From CBDBCU01 sp965243185 (GTDB lineage: Bacteria > Chloroflexota > Dehalococcoidia > Lucifugimonadales > UBA3495), in NCBI GenBank assembly GCA_965243185.1, contig OZ251531.1, positions 3,310,203-3,374,202 on the forward strand: a DNA stretch of 64,000 nt, in the 5' to 3' direction. The translations under genes were made by a program, and so were the position numbers. A model generated the notes under the pieces. The model saw only the letters and a list, made by a program, of their open reading frames with translations, ran no database searches and was not told the origin of the DNA. The first letter of the stretch is position 1. Every line of letters starts with the position of its first letter. Positions 34,177 to 43,432 of the stretch are shown one piece after another.

Positions 34177-34217
34177 GTTGTCAAAAGTTTGACAACCCCT
34201 TAACCCCTTATTATACT
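34177..34217 (+). promoter_or_regulatory. Promoter with overlapping operator for the ABC importer
   Basis: TTGACA (34189-34194), 17-base spacer, TATACT (34212-34217). GTTGTCAAA-AG-TTTGACAAC (34177-34196), a 9-bp perfect inverted repeat, overlaps the -35 box and is a likely repressor site. Confidence 0.8.
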
Positions 34218-34323
34218 TGCCGCCACCTACCCCTTATGGCATCCGGGGCAGCGGCCTTTGCGCCCTTTCCCGGAACGCATTACTTACGGCAATCCTGTCG
34301 GCAGGTTTAGCGGAGGTATCTTT

Positions 34324-36282
34324 ATGACCCGACCCTTGCTCCCCCACACCCGGCTGCTGGCCACCCTGGCGGCCGTCTTAACCTTGGCCCTCATTATCGC
34401 CTGCGGTTCCGCCGCCCCACAACCGGCGGCCCCGGCCAGTGAACCGGCCGCGCCGGCCCAACCGGCGGCACCGCAGCAACAGCCCGCCGCCCCGGCCGCA
34501 GAGCCGGCCGTCCCCCGCCAGCCGGCCCAACAAGAACCCAGCGGCGGCGCGGCAACCACCGACCGCGGCGCCGCTGCTCCCCAGCAAACTTCGCCCACCA
34601 TCGACCCCTCCGGGCCGCAGACCACCCGGCAGGAATATGTTGTTCCCACCCCGGTTCCCCAAGCCGAACCGGCCCCGGCTGTGGCTGAGGTCACCGTGGA
34701 CAATCGGATGGACAAGGTAGGCGTCGCCGTGGGCGGCCAATCCTGGGACTCCAACTACACCTACAAAGTCAACATCGGCGGTTTCCTCGACAAGTGGCCG
34801 GTCTATGAATACCTGGTCGGCGTGGACAACGCCAGCGGCGCTTACATCCCGGAGTTGGCTACTTCCTGGGAAATGTCTCCGGACGGCCGGGATTGGACTT
34901 TCAACCTGCGCGAAGGCGTCCAATGGCAGGACGGCTATGGCGAATTCACCGCCGACGACGTCCGCCATTCCCTCTGGCTCTTGGTGCAGCCCACCGCCAA
35001 GCCCAGCGGCGTCAGCACCTGGCGCAAAATTATGGGCGTCAACAAGGGTGATGACGAAGCCGCCGTTACCCAGCGCGCCGCGGAAGTCGTGGAAATCGTC
35101 AACGACAATCAGGTAGTCATCCACTTGGGCATCGTCCTGCCCGAAGCCCTCTTTAACTTGGGCAAGCGGCGCAACCTGCCCATCGAAAGCAAAGCCCGCT
35201 GGGACGCCGTCGGCGACGAAGGTATGGGCGACAAAATGGTTGGCACCGGCCCCCTCAGCTATGTCGAGCGGGTCGAAGGCTCCCATGTCCTCTATGACGC
35301 TGCCGAGGAACACTGGCGCGTCGTCCCCCAGTATGACCAACTGGAGTACCGGGCCATTGCCGAAAGCCAAACCCGCTTGGCCGCCCTGCTCACCGAACAG
35401 GTGCATCTCGCCGTCATCGAGCGCTCCGTGCGCGACCAGGTTATCGAGCGGGATCTGGAATTCGTCTCCGGCGTCTATCCCGGCATTCACCACTTTTGGC
35501 ACTTCTGGGGCAACTACCACACCGAACCGGACACCCTGGATCCGGACAACCCCCTGCTGAACCGGCAAGTGCGCCAGGCTATGGTCAAGGCCGTCAACCG
35601 GGACGCCATTGCCCAAGCCCTGCTGCCCGGGGCCAAAGTGGACACCCGGGTTGCCACCAGCTTTACCGCCCTGGATGAACAGGTCTGGCCCGGCTTGATT
35701 AACCCGGAGTGGGATGACCGTTGGGATGAAGTGTACGGCTATGACCCGGCCGCCGCCCGCCAGTTGCTGGCTGCCGCCGGCTACGCTGACGGGTTCGAGT
35801 TCACCCTGGCCCTCGACTCCAGCACCGCCTTGCCCGAAATCGTCGACATCGGCCAGGCTATGGCTCTGGACTTCGAGGCCGTCGGGCTGCAACCGAAACT
35901 GGCTAACATCGAAGCCAGCGAAATCCGTTCCCAGCGGCGCGCCCGGGAAATCCACAACACCATCTCCGGCACCGCCGGCTACAACTACACCGTCTATCAC
36001 CTGGAAACCCGCTTCTGCACCTGCGGCTCCGTCCACGCCTTCCAGGACGCCTTTATCGACCAGAAAATCGAGGAACTGGGAACTACCATCGAGCAGGATA
36101 AGCGCACCGCCCTGATGCGGGAAATCGGCGACTTCTGCTTCGAGCAAATCTGCACCCTGCCCATGTTCGACGTCGCCCCGGACATTGCCGTGAACCCCAA
36201 ATACATCAAGAGCTACGTTTTCCCGGGGTTCATCAGCGGCTTCTACACCCACCTGGAATACATCGAGACCATCCCCCAATAG
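34324..36282 (+). CDS. Peptide/nickel-type ABC transporter substrate-binding lipoprotein
   Basis: 652 residues of the SBP family 5 (DppA/OppA). The signal peptide ends in lipobox LIIAC (C27 by this start), then comes a long Ala/Pro/Gln linker (about 28-125). The binding domain contains YEYLVGVDNASGAYIPELATSWEMSPDGRDWTFNLREGVQWQDG, EFTADDVRHSLWL, RQVRQAMVKAVNRDAIAQALLPG and YDPAAARQLLAAAGY. It captures oligopeptides or similar ligands outside the membrane. GGAGG lies 8 bases before ATG 34324; the longer frame from 34258 lacks this. It is followed by two permease genes after a hairpin-bearing spacer. Confidence 0.93.
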   Translation: MTRPLLPHTRLLATLAAVLTLALIIACGSAAPQPAAPASEPAAPAQPAAPQQQPAAPAAEPAVPRQPAQQEPSGGAATTDRGAAAPQQTSPTIDPSGPQTTRQEYVVPTPVPQAEPAPAVAEVTVDNRMDKVGVAVGGQSWDSNYTYKVNIGGFLDKWPVYEYLVGVDNASGAYIPELATSWEMSPDGRDWTFNLREGVQWQDGYGEFTADDVRHSLWLLVQPTAKPSGVSTWRKIMGVNKGDDEAAVTQRAAEVVEIVNDNQVVIHLGIVLPEALFNLGKRRNLPIESKARWDAVGDEGMGDKMVGTGPLSYVERVEGSHVLYDAAEEHWRVVPQYDQLEYRAIAESQTRLAALLTEQVHLAVIERSVRDQVIERDLEFVSGVYPGIHHFWHFWGNYHTEPDTLDPDNPLLNRQVRQAMVKAVNRDAIAQALLPGAKVDTRVATSFTALDEQVWPGLINPEWDDRWDEVYGYDPAAARQLLAAAGYADGFEFTLALDSSTALPEIVDIGQAMALDFEAVGLQPKLANIEASEIRSQRRAREIHNTISGTAGYNYTVYHLETRFCTCGSVHAFQDAFIDQKIEELGTTIEQDKRTALMREIGDFCFEQICTLPMFDVAPDIAVNPKYIKSYVFPGFISGFYTHLEYIETIPQ

Positions 36283-36316
36283 CCGGCGGACTGGTCTTGC
36301 CGTAAGCCAAACTAAC

Positions 36317-36365
36317 GGAGCGCGCTGCAACGCCCGTACGCCAGCCCCAGCGTTAGGCGCGCTCC
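36317..36365 (+). other. Intergenic stem-loop between binding-protein and permease genes
   Basis: GGAGCGCGC (36317-36325) pairs with GCGCGCTCC (36357-36365), extended inside by AACGC/GCGTT. No T-run follows, so it probably stabilises the upstream mRNA and lowers permease expression. The rest of the 216-base spacer holds no gene. Confidence 0.55.
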
Positions 36366-36498
36366 CCGCCAGCCAATCATCCCCGGCAACCCCTATCCTT
36401 AACCAGAACCGGACAACCCGGCAACAGCCGCTCCAACCCCCTCCGGCAACAGTAGCAACAGTCCCGACACCGGCAGCAACAGCGACCTCGAGGGAGAA

Positions 36499-37422
36499 AT
36501 GCAGCGTTACATCATTGTCCGCCTGTTTCACGCTCTCCTGGCCCTGTTTGCCATGAGCATCATCGTCTTTTCCCTCGCCCGCATCTCCGGCAATCCGATG
36601 GATGTATTGCTCCCGGAGGACGCCACGGAGCAGGATTACATTCAGACCGCCGAACTGTGGGGTTTGGACGAGCCGCTGCATATCCAGTACCTGGTCTATG
36701 TCGGCAACATCTTTCGCGGCAACTTCGGCGTCTCCATCAAGTGGCCCGGCCGTTCCACCCTCGACTTAATCCTGGCCCGCCTGCCGGCCACCTTGCAACT
36801 TTCCTTCTTTGCCCTCATTGTCGCCGCCCTCCTGGCCTTGCCTTTGGGCGTACTGGTCGCGGTGAAAAAAGACACCGGCATTGACTACGCCGGCAAGGTC
36901 GTCGCCTTGCTCGGCCAAGCCGCCCCTTCCTTTTGGGTCGGCATCATACTTATCTGGATTTTCGCCGTAACTTTAGGCTGGCTGCCGGCTTCCGGGCGCG
37001 GCGGCATCACCAGCTTGGTCCTCCCGGCATTCGCCCTCGGCTGGTTTCAAGTGGCCGCCGTAATGCGCTTGACCCGTTCCTCAATGCTCGAGGTGCTGGA
37101 CAGCGAATATGTCAAACTGGCCCGCATCAAAGGGATACCTAACTGGAAAGTCATCTGGAAACACTGCCTCCGCAACGCCGCCATTGCCCCCTTGACCTAC
37201 TTCGGTTTCATCCTCGGCGGCTTCCTGACCGGCTCCGTCGTCATCGAAACCGTCTTTGCTTGGCCCGGCGTCGGCTTATTAGCCATTGACGCCCTCGAAG
37301 CCCGGGATTTTCAGGTAGTCCAAAGCGTCGTACTCTTTTTCGGCGTCATTTATATTGCTAGCAATTTGTTGGTCGATATACTCTACGCCTACCTCGACCC
37401 CCGCATCCGTTACACTTCCTAG
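36499..37422 (+). CDS. ABC transporter permease, DppB-type
   Basis: 307 residues with about six membrane helices. MQRYIIVRLFHALLALFAMSIIVFSLARISGNPMD is the typical first helix of DppB/OppB, and the periplasmic loop GLDEPLHIQYLVYVGNIFRGNFGVS follows. The EAA-like cytoplasmic loop is DSEYVKLARIKGIPNWKVIWKHCLRNA, and VIETVFAWPGVGLLAIDAL is conserved. It forms the translocation pore with the next gene product. GAGGGAG precedes the ATG. Confidence 0.95.
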   Translation: MQRYIIVRLFHALLALFAMSIIVFSLARISGNPMDVLLPEDATEQDYIQTAELWGLDEPLHIQYLVYVGNIFRGNFGVSIKWPGRSTLDLILARLPATLQLSFFALIVAALLALPLGVLVAVKKDTGIDYAGKVVALLGQAAPSFWVGIILIWIFAVTLGWLPASGRGGITSLVLPAFALGWFQVAAVMRLTRSSMLEVLDSEYVKLARIKGIPNWKVIWKHCLRNAAIAPLTYFGFILGGFLTGSVVIETVFAWPGVGLLAIDALEARDFQVVQSVVLFFGVIYIASNLLVDILYAYLDPRIRYTS

Positions 37423-37481
37423 CTCCGTTGCCCCCGGACAACCTCAATCCTACCGGGCAATGCTTTAAGGGAGCGGCCGTA

Positions 37482-38384
37482 ATGGCAGCAAACATCGCCG
37501 AAGTTCCGGCCCCGCGCGGCCCCACCGCCGGCCCCCTGCGCCGGGCCATGGCATTCGCCCGCCGCTTTCCCCTGCTCTCCTTGGCCGTGATGCTGTTCGT
37601 CCTGGTCATCCCGGCCCTGTTCGCCGACTATGTAGCTCCCCACGAACCCACCAAAGGCAATGTCCTGGAGCGATTGCAGCCCCCGGCTTGGCTCGAGGGC
37701 GGCTCCTGGAAACACCCCTTGGGGACGGACAAATTGGGGCGGGATATGCTCAGCCGCATCATCTACGGGGCGCGCATTTCCCTGACCATCGCCGCCATTT
37801 CCATCGTTTGCGGCGGCATCGTCGGCACCACCTTGGGCTTACTCGCCGGCTACTTTGGCGGCCTGTGGGACCACATCATAATGCGCCTGGTGGACATCAA
37901 AATCTCCATTCCCTCCATCCTGCTGGCATTGATCCTGGCCGCCGCTTTAGGCCCCAGTTATTTCACCGTAATAATCGTAGTGGCTTTGACCCTGTGGACG
38001 CGCTACGCCCGCCTGGTGCGCGGCGAAGTGTTAAGCCTCCGCAGCCAGGATTTCATATCCCGGGCCAAGGTCGCCGGCGCCTCCACCCCCCGCATCATCC
38101 TGCGCCATCTCTTGCCCAATGTAGTCAACACCATCATCGTACTGGCGACTTTGGAAGTAGGAGTAGTAATCATCCTCGAAGCCTCCCTCAGTTTCCTCGG
38201 CGCCGGCATCCCGCCGCCCAACCCGGCGTGGGGACTGATGGTAGCCGACGGCCGGGCATTGGTCATCAACGCCTGGTGGCTCTCCTTTTTCCCCGGCCTC
38301 GCCATCCTGCTGACCGTCCTGTCCATGAACCTCCTCGGCGACTGGCTCCGCGACCGCCTCGACCCCAAACTGCGCAATGTGTAG
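37482..38384 (+). CDS. ABC transporter permease, DppC-type
   Basis: 300 residues with six membrane helices. LGTDKLGRDMLSRIIYGARISLTIA is the family signature, the EAA loop is LRSQDFISRAKVAGASTPRIILRHLLPN, and LEASLSFLGAGIPPPNPAWGLMVADGR follows. ATG 37482 is chosen because AAGGGAGC precedes it and an N-terminal cytoplasmic tail follows. No ATP-binding subunit (DppD/F) is encoded nearby; the next gene is unrelated, so the ATPases must come from elsewhere. Confidence 0.95.
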   Translation: MAANIAEVPAPRGPTAGPLRRAMAFARRFPLLSLAVMLFVLVIPALFADYVAPHEPTKGNVLERLQPPAWLEGGSWKHPLGTDKLGRDMLSRIIYGARISLTIAAISIVCGGIVGTTLGLLAGYFGGLWDHIIMRLVDIKISIPSILLALILAAALGPSYFTVIIVVALTLWTRYARLVRGEVLSLRSQDFISRAKVAGASTPRIILRHLLPNVVNTIIVLATLEVGVVIILEASLSFLGAGIPPPNPAWGLMVADGRALVINAWWLSFFPGLAILLTVLSMNLLGDWLRDRLDPKLRNV

Positions 38385-38408
38385 GGGGCAGGATACTCGG
38401 GGGAAACT

Positions 38409-40379
38409 ATGACCGTAGATGAATCGATAGAGAACCTCAAAATCACCGTAGAGGCTTTCGAGCGTCTCCGGGGCGGACTGGTACCCTTTGTGGAGGATAC
38501 GGTCACTCAGAAGTTCCCCAATCTTGGGTTGGAGGACCTGAAAGCGTTGTCCAGGGAAATTAGCTTGCGTGAAATGCCAGATACTTACGCGAGTATGGAC
38601 ATCGCCGCCATCCTGAATTTGATGGAGACTCACGGCATTCGCGACCGCGACCAGAATAAACCCGATGTCTTGGCTGCTTTCAGGGATGCTTTCGGCGGCA
38701 AAGTAGCCAATCTTATGGGGTCGCTCCGGACTCTAAAAAATTACCGCAACCGGGCGGCCCATCATAACGGGCTGGCCGACAGGCAACTGACCCTGAATCA
38801 GGTACGGGAAGTTCTAGCCACCGCCGCCACATGGCTGGAAGCCATTGCCGACCGCTACCCCGCGGCCAAAGAGCAACTGGCAAAACTCGAGTCCCTGCAA
38901 GCGGACATCGGGCGTCCTGCCGCTACGCGTATCCCCGAGACTATGGCTGACTACTCGGCCCATAACCCCGACTTCCAAGCCGCTGTACGGGAAACCATCC
39001 GACACAGATTTGGGGCGGGCAATGCCCCCGTAACTCCAACTTCGCAGCAAGGCGACCCGGATGGCGAGATTGCTCAGCCCCTGACCGTTCAGGAAGTATT
39101 GGGCGAAAATCCGATGCTGGCCGACATCTGTAACTACTTCGACCGGGGCAATAAATGCTTCTCTCTCGGTCAGTACGAGCAAGCCATCGCCGAATTCACC
39201 CAAGTCATTGCCCTTGCTCCCGATGGTGACGGCGCTTACATCAACCGGGGCAATAGTTACGCTGAACTTGGGCAGCATGAGCAAGCCATTGCCGACTTCA
39301 CCCAAGCCGCTGCCCTCGTCCCCCAGTATGCCACTCCTTACTACAATCGGGGCTGTAGTTACGCTAACCTTGGTCAGCATGAGCAAGCCATTGCTGACTT
39401 CACCCAAGCCGCTGTCCTCGCCCCCCAACATCCCGATCCTTATTATAATCGGGCCAATAGTTACGCTGACCTTGGCCAGCATCAACAAGCCGTTGCTGAC
39501 TTCACCCAAGCCATTGCTCTCGACCTACAGAATGCCGCAGCTTACACCAACCGGGGCAATAGTTACTATTCCCTCGGTAAGTATGAGCAAGCCATTGCCG
39601 ACTACGACCAAGCCATTGCCTTCGACTCCCAAGATGCCGACGTTTATCACAGTCGGGGCAATAGTTACGCTGAACTTGGGCTGCATGAGCAAGCTATTGC
39701 CGACTTCACCCAAACCATTGCCCTTGCCCCCCAATATGCCGCTGCTTACGCCAACCGGGGCGATAGTTACTTTGCCCTCGGTCAGTACGAACAGTCCCTT
39801 GCCGAATATGCCCAAGCCATTGCTCTCGACCCCAACTATGCCCGCGCTTACCACAATCGTGGCACTAGTTACCTTTTCCTCAGTCAGTACGAGCAAGCCA
39901 TTGCCGACTTCACCCAATCCGTTGCCCTAGCCCCCCGGAATGCCGGCACTTACAACAATCGGGGTATTAGTTACACTGCCCTTGGGCAACGCGAGCAAGC
40001 CATCACTGACTTCACCCAAGCCATTGCCCTCGACCCCCAAGATGCCGCTGCTTACAACAATCGGGGTAGTAGTTACCGCTCCCTCGGTCACCATGAGCAA
40101 GCTATTGCCGACTACGACCAAGCCATTGCCCTCGACCCCCAATACGCCGTTGCTTACAACAATCGAGGGATTAGTTACACTGAACTCCAGCATTACCGCG
40201 AAGCCGTCGCGGATTTCACCACTGCCATCAACCTAAACCCGACCGCCCAACTCCATCAGTCCCGGGGTGAAGCCTACGAATCTTGGGGAAATGAAGCCCC
40301 ATTGGATGACCAAAACCAACTGTTTGACCAAGCCTTGGCCGACTACGAGGAAGCCGACCGGCTGCGGGACTTCGAGTAA
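38409..40379 (+). CDS. HEPN-like domain plus tandem TPR repeat protein
   Basis: 656 residues. The N-terminal 160 are helical and contain LRTLKNYRNRAAHHNGLADRQL, an R-x4-H motif (R113-H118) like that of the Swt1-type HEPN family. The middle has a short linker. Residues 239-612 are 11 consecutive 34-residue TPR units with a strongly repeated core (NRGNSYAELGQHEQAIADFTQ), followed by one degenerate unit. TPRs mediate protein contacts. HEPN domains often act as RNases or dimerisation modules, so an RNA-targeting role is possible but unproven. No signal peptide. It is 24 bases after the permease gene, and the base composition is somewhat less GC-rich. Confidence 0.8.
   Translation: MTVDESIENLKITVEAFERLRGGLVPFVEDTVTQKFPNLGLEDLKALSREISLREMPDTYASMDIAAILNLMETHGIRDRDQNKPDVLAAFRDAFGGKVANLMGSLRTLKNYRNRAAHHNGLADRQLTLNQVREVLATAATWLEAIADRYPAAKEQLAKLESLQADIGRPAATRIPETMADYSAHNPDFQAAVRETIRHRFGAGNAPVTPTSQQGDPDGEIAQPLTVQEVLGENPMLADICNYFDRGNKCFSLGQYEQAIAEFTQVIALAPDGDGAYINRGNSYAELGQHEQAIADFTQAAALVPQYATPYYNRGCSYANLGQHEQAIADFTQAAVLAPQHPDPYYNRANSYADLGQHQQAVADFTQAIALDLQNAAAYTNRGNSYYSLGKYEQAIADYDQAIAFDSQDADVYHSRGNSYAELGLHEQAIADFTQTIALAPQYAAAYANRGDSYFALGQYEQSLAEYAQAIALDPNYARAYHNRGTSYLFLSQYEQAIADFTQSVALAPRNAGTYNNRGISYTALGQREQAITDFTQAIALDPQDAAAYNNRGSSYRSLGHHEQAIADYDQAIALDPQYAVAYNNRGISYTELQHYREAVADFTTAINLNPTAQLHQSRGEAYESWGNEAPLDDQNQLFDQALADYEEADRLRDFE
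39123..40244 (+). repeat. Eleven tandem 102-base units encoding TPRs
   Basis: Eleven back-to-back 102-base units inside the TPR gene. They are similar enough at the DNA level (recurring GAGCAAGCCATTGCCGACT) to allow copy-number change by slippage or recombination. Confidence 0.85.
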
Positions 40380-40393
40380 AACTCCTCAACTTA

Positions 40394-41686
40394 ATGAAAC
40401 TATCCCCCGCCCTCCGCCAAGCCGCCTACCCCGTTGCCATCCTCGGGCAGCGCAACTTTACCCTGGTCTGGGGTTCCATCGCCCAATTCCAAGTTGGCAG
40501 CCAAATGGAAGCCCTGGTCCTCGGCTGGTTCGTCATCCAGCTGACCGACTCCCCCTTCCTCGGCGGCCTCATTGCCGGCGCGCGGATGGCATTGAACTTT
40601 CTGGCCCTCTTTGCCGGCGCCATTGCCGACCGCCTGCCCCGACACCGCCTCCTGGCCGGCATCGAATTGGTAATGACCGGCTTGGGCTTGCTGGTGCTGA
40701 CCCTGATGTTGACCGGCCTGCTGGAAGTATGGCATCTCTTTGCCGTCACCGTCGCCGCCAGCCTGGTGCGGATTTTCCAGATGCCCTCCGCCCAAGCATT
40801 GATTGGCGACACCCTGCCCCCGGACAAAATCAGCAACGGCGCCGCCCTCACCAGTATGGCGCAGAACTTTTCCACCATTTTAGGCCCGCTGTTGGGCGGT
40901 TTCCTCTATAAGGGATTTGGCCCGGAAGGGGCTTACGCCGTCATCTCCCTGTTCTACTTTTCCAGCAGTATATCGGCAATGTTCATCCGCCCGGTTCGCA
41001 GCGCGGAACAGCGGCCGCCGCAAGGGTCAGTGCTGCAATCGGTTCGGCAGCGGCCAATACTGGTCAAAGTAGTTCTCTGGTTGTGGTCAGTGCTGCAATC
41101 CGTTGGGCAAGGACTCCGCTATGTCAAAAGCCAGCAACTGCTCTGGGTTACACTGCTGATGGCCGTCATCATTAACCTGACCGGCTGGCCTTTCCACACC
41201 GCCCTATTGCCCATTTTCGCCGAATATGTATTGCACACCGACTCCGCCGGCTTGGGCTGGCTCAGCGCCGCCTTTGGCATCGGGGCGTTGAGCGGCTCCT
41301 TGGGCTGGGCTACCGTCCGCAACCTGCGGCATATCGGCAAGCTGATGATTTTGGCGATAATCGTCTGGCACGGCAGTATGCTGCTCTTTGCCCTCTCCGA
41401 CTCCCTCTACTGGTCCATGGGCATTCTGCTGCTGACCGGCGCGGCTTTCTCCTCGACCCAAACGATGATGTTGACCATGCTCCTGCGGAACACCACGGCC
41501 GAATATCGCGGCCGCGTCCTGGGCTTGCGGGTACTGGCTATATTTGCCTACAGCTTTGGCAGCGCCAATGTGGGCTACATTGCCGGCTTGTGGAGCGCGC
41601 CCCTGGCGGCGGTAACTATCGGCATTGCCGGCATTGCGCTGACCCTGGCCTTGGCCGCCGTCACGCCCCGCTTTCTCCGCGCCTAG
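40394..41686 (+). CDS. MFS transporter (EntS/MFS_3-like exporter)
   Basis: 430 residues with about 12 membrane helices. FTLVWGSIAQFQVGSQMEALVLGWFVIQLTDSPFLGGL is the first-helix region, and GAIADRLPRHRLLAGIEL is the loop 2-3 signature with the acidic and basic residues of the major facilitator superfamily. IGDTLPPDKISNGAALTSMAQNFSTILGPLLGGFL resembles the EntS siderophore-exporter branch. It would use the proton gradient to export a small molecule; substrate unknown. It starts 14 bases after the TPR gene. The ATG has no strong ribosome site, so expression may depend on coupling. Confidence 0.88.
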   Translation: MKLSPALRQAAYPVAILGQRNFTLVWGSIAQFQVGSQMEALVLGWFVIQLTDSPFLGGLIAGARMALNFLALFAGAIADRLPRHRLLAGIELVMTGLGLLVLTLMLTGLLEVWHLFAVTVAASLVRIFQMPSAQALIGDTLPPDKISNGAALTSMAQNFSTILGPLLGGFLYKGFGPEGAYAVISLFYFSSSISAMFIRPVRSAEQRPPQGSVLQSVRQRPILVKVVLWLWSVLQSVGQGLRYVKSQQLLWVTLLMAVIINLTGWPFHTALLPIFAEYVLHTDSAGLGWLSAAFGIGALSGSLGWATVRNLRHIGKLMILAIIVWHGSMLLFALSDSLYWSMGILLLTGAAFSSTQTMMLTMLLRNTTAEYRGRVLGLRVLAIFAYSFGSANVGYIAGLWSAPLAAVTIGIAGIALTLALAAVTPRFLRA

Positions 41687-41725
41687 CCGCTTATCACCGC
41701 TACGGCAATATCCAAAAGCCGCTTA

Positions 41726-41734
41726 TGTTATACT
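41726..41734 (+). promoter_or_regulatory. Extended -10 promoter of the carboxymuconolactone decarboxylase-like gene
   Basis: TGTTATACT, identical to the extended -10 element before the HpaB-type gene, lies 30 bases before the ATG at 41765. No -35 box is evident. Confidence 0.45.
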
Positions 41735-41764
41735 GAACGCCAATTCAATCAAGGAGACGCAACT

Positions 41765-42316
41765 ATGGCCCGACTGCCTGCCGTAACCCGCGACTTGGTT
41801 CCCGAGGAATTTCGGGATGCCTATGATGAACTGACCGCCAGCGGCCGCCCCCTGACCGGCCCCTACTCCATCACCATCAACAGCCCGGAAATGGCCCGGC
41901 GGCGCAATCACTTGACCAACTACCTCCGCTACGAAACCACTTTCCCCCGCCGCATCCTGGAACTGGCCATAATCACCACCGCCCGGGCCATGGACTGCCC
42001 CTATGTCTGGAACGCCCACGCCCCGGCCGCCCGGCAGGAAGGCGTCAGCGACGCCCTGATTGACGCCCTCCGGGAACGCCAGCCCCTGCCGGCCATGCCC
42101 CCCGACGAAAAGGCCATCGTGGACTATGCCACCGAGTTTTTCCGCACCCATCAGGTCAGCCAAGCCGCCTTTGACGCCGCCTTGGAACAGTTCGGCGCCC
42201 AATATCTGGTCGAACTCACTTCCGTAATGGGCCACTACGCCCAAACCGCCTTTATTCTCAACGCCTTCGCCGTGGATTTGCCCGAAGGAACTACCGAACC
42301 GCTATTGCCGGTGTAG
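41765..42316 (+). CDS. Carboxymuconolactone decarboxylase family protein
   Basis: 183 residues of the all-helical AhpD/CMD fold: NHLTNYLRYETTFPRRILELAIITTARAMDCPYVWNAHAPAARQEGVSDALIDALRE and IVDYATEFFRTHQVSQAAFDAALEQFGAQYLVELTSVMGHYAQTAFILNAF. It has only the single cysteine C79 region (DCPY) and no CxxC pair. A peroxiredoxin-like AhpD activity is therefore unlikely and a decarboxylase/lactonase-type or unknown role more so. AAGGAGAC precedes the ATG. It is upstream of an F420-type oxidoreductase on the same strand. Confidence 0.88.
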   Translation: MARLPAVTRDLVPEEFRDAYDELTASGRPLTGPYSITINSPEMARRRNHLTNYLRYETTFPRRILELAIITTARAMDCPYVWNAHAPAARQEGVSDALIDALRERQPLPAMPPDEKAIVDYATEFFRTHQVSQAAFDAALEQFGAQYLVELTSVMGHYAQTAFILNAFAVDLPEGTTEPLLPV

Positions 42317-42420
42317 CAGGACGTACTTGGCCGCCGCCGGGAAGCCGCCTACCGCCCGCCAAAAATCCGCCGTCAATCCCCATCTCCCCGGAAATGACCG
42401 CCATCAGTAAGGAGAAACCT

Positions 42421-43266
42421 ATGGAAATCGGCGCGTTTATGTTCGTAACCGACTACTCAATGCGGCCCGACGCCTTGGCCCGGCTGCTCGAGGAACGCGG
42501 CTTCGAGTCCCTCTGGGTGCCGGAGCATACCCACATACCGGCCAGCCGCCGCAGCCCTTGGCCCGGCGGCGCCGACCTGCCCCCGGAATACTGGCACAGC
42601 TGCGACCCCTTCGTAGCCCTCAGCGCGGCCGCCGCCGTCACCACCAAGCTCAAGCTCGGCACCGGCATCTGCCTCATCATCGAGCGCGACCCCATCACCA
42701 CCGCCAAGGAAATCGCCAGCCTCGACTACCTCTCCAACGGGCGGTTTATGTTCGGCATCGGCGGCGGCTGGAACGCCGAGGAAATGGCAAATCACGGCAC
42801 CAGCTACCGCCGCCGTTGGCGGCTCCTCCGCGAGCGCATCCTGGCAATGAAAGCCCTCTGGACCCAGGACGAAGCCGAATTTCACGGCGAACTGGTCAAC
42901 TTCGACCCGGTTTGGACTTACCCCAAGCCGGTACAAAGGCCCCATCCCCCCATCTTTATGGGCGGCGACGGCCCCCGCACCTTTGACCGGGTAGTCGAGT
43001 TCTGCGACGGTTGGATGCCCATTGCCGGCCGGCCCGGACAGGAGGGCAGCCTGGCGGAAAAAATCGCCCTGCTCCGCCGCCAAGCCAAAGAAGCCGGCCG
43101 CGACGAACACATCCCGGTATCCGTTTATTGGATGACCCGCCCCCAAGACGACACCCCGGCCCGAATGCAGGAAGCCGGCGTTGACCGCCTGATTTTCGCC
43201 CTCCCCTCCGCCCAATACGACGAAGTAATGCCCCGCATCGAACAGTGCGCCGCCCTTATGCCCTGA
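42421..43266 (+). CDS. LLM class F420-dependent oxidoreductase
   Basis: 281 residues of the luciferase-like monooxygenase fold: MEIGAFMFVTDYSMRPDALARLLEERGFESLWVPEHTHIP, then LKLGTGICLIIERDPITTAKEIASLDYLSNGRFMFGIGGGWNAEEMANHG and KPVQRPHPPIFMGGDGPRTFDRVVEFCDGWMPI. The GIGGGWN and P-P-I-F-MGG motifs mark the F420-using branch found in actinobacteria and Chloroflexota. It reduces or oxidises an unknown substrate with F420. ATG 42421 has AAGGAGA 6 to 7 bases upstream; the frame also opens at 42394. Confidence 0.92.
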   Translation: MEIGAFMFVTDYSMRPDALARLLEERGFESLWVPEHTHIPASRRSPWPGGADLPPEYWHSCDPFVALSAAAAVTTKLKLGTGICLIIERDPITTAKEIASLDYLSNGRFMFGIGGGWNAEEMANHGTSYRRRWRLLRERILAMKALWTQDEAEFHGELVNFDPVWTYPKPVQRPHPPIFMGGDGPRTFDRVVEFCDGWMPIAGRPGQEGSLAEKIALLRRQAKEAGRDEHIPVSVYWMTRPQDDTPARMQEAGVDRLIFALPSAQYDEVMPRIEQCAALMP

Positions 43267-43432
43267 CCCGGTAGCAAGGACGCCCGCCTTTAGATGGAAC
43301 ATTAGGTTTGCTCCTATAGCTTTCCGCTCATCCTGAACTTGTTGCCGGACGGAAAGCCGCCAAAAGCAAACGGAATGTCCCGCCAACATCCCGAACCCCA
43401 TCCGCCACTGATGGCAACCTTCGGAGGCTCAA

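Noticed and set aside
39208..40236. Repetitive frames over the TPR gene in other phases and antisense
   Set aside because: The repeats reflect the 102-base TPR units; only the HEPN-TPR frame gives recognisable protein motifs.
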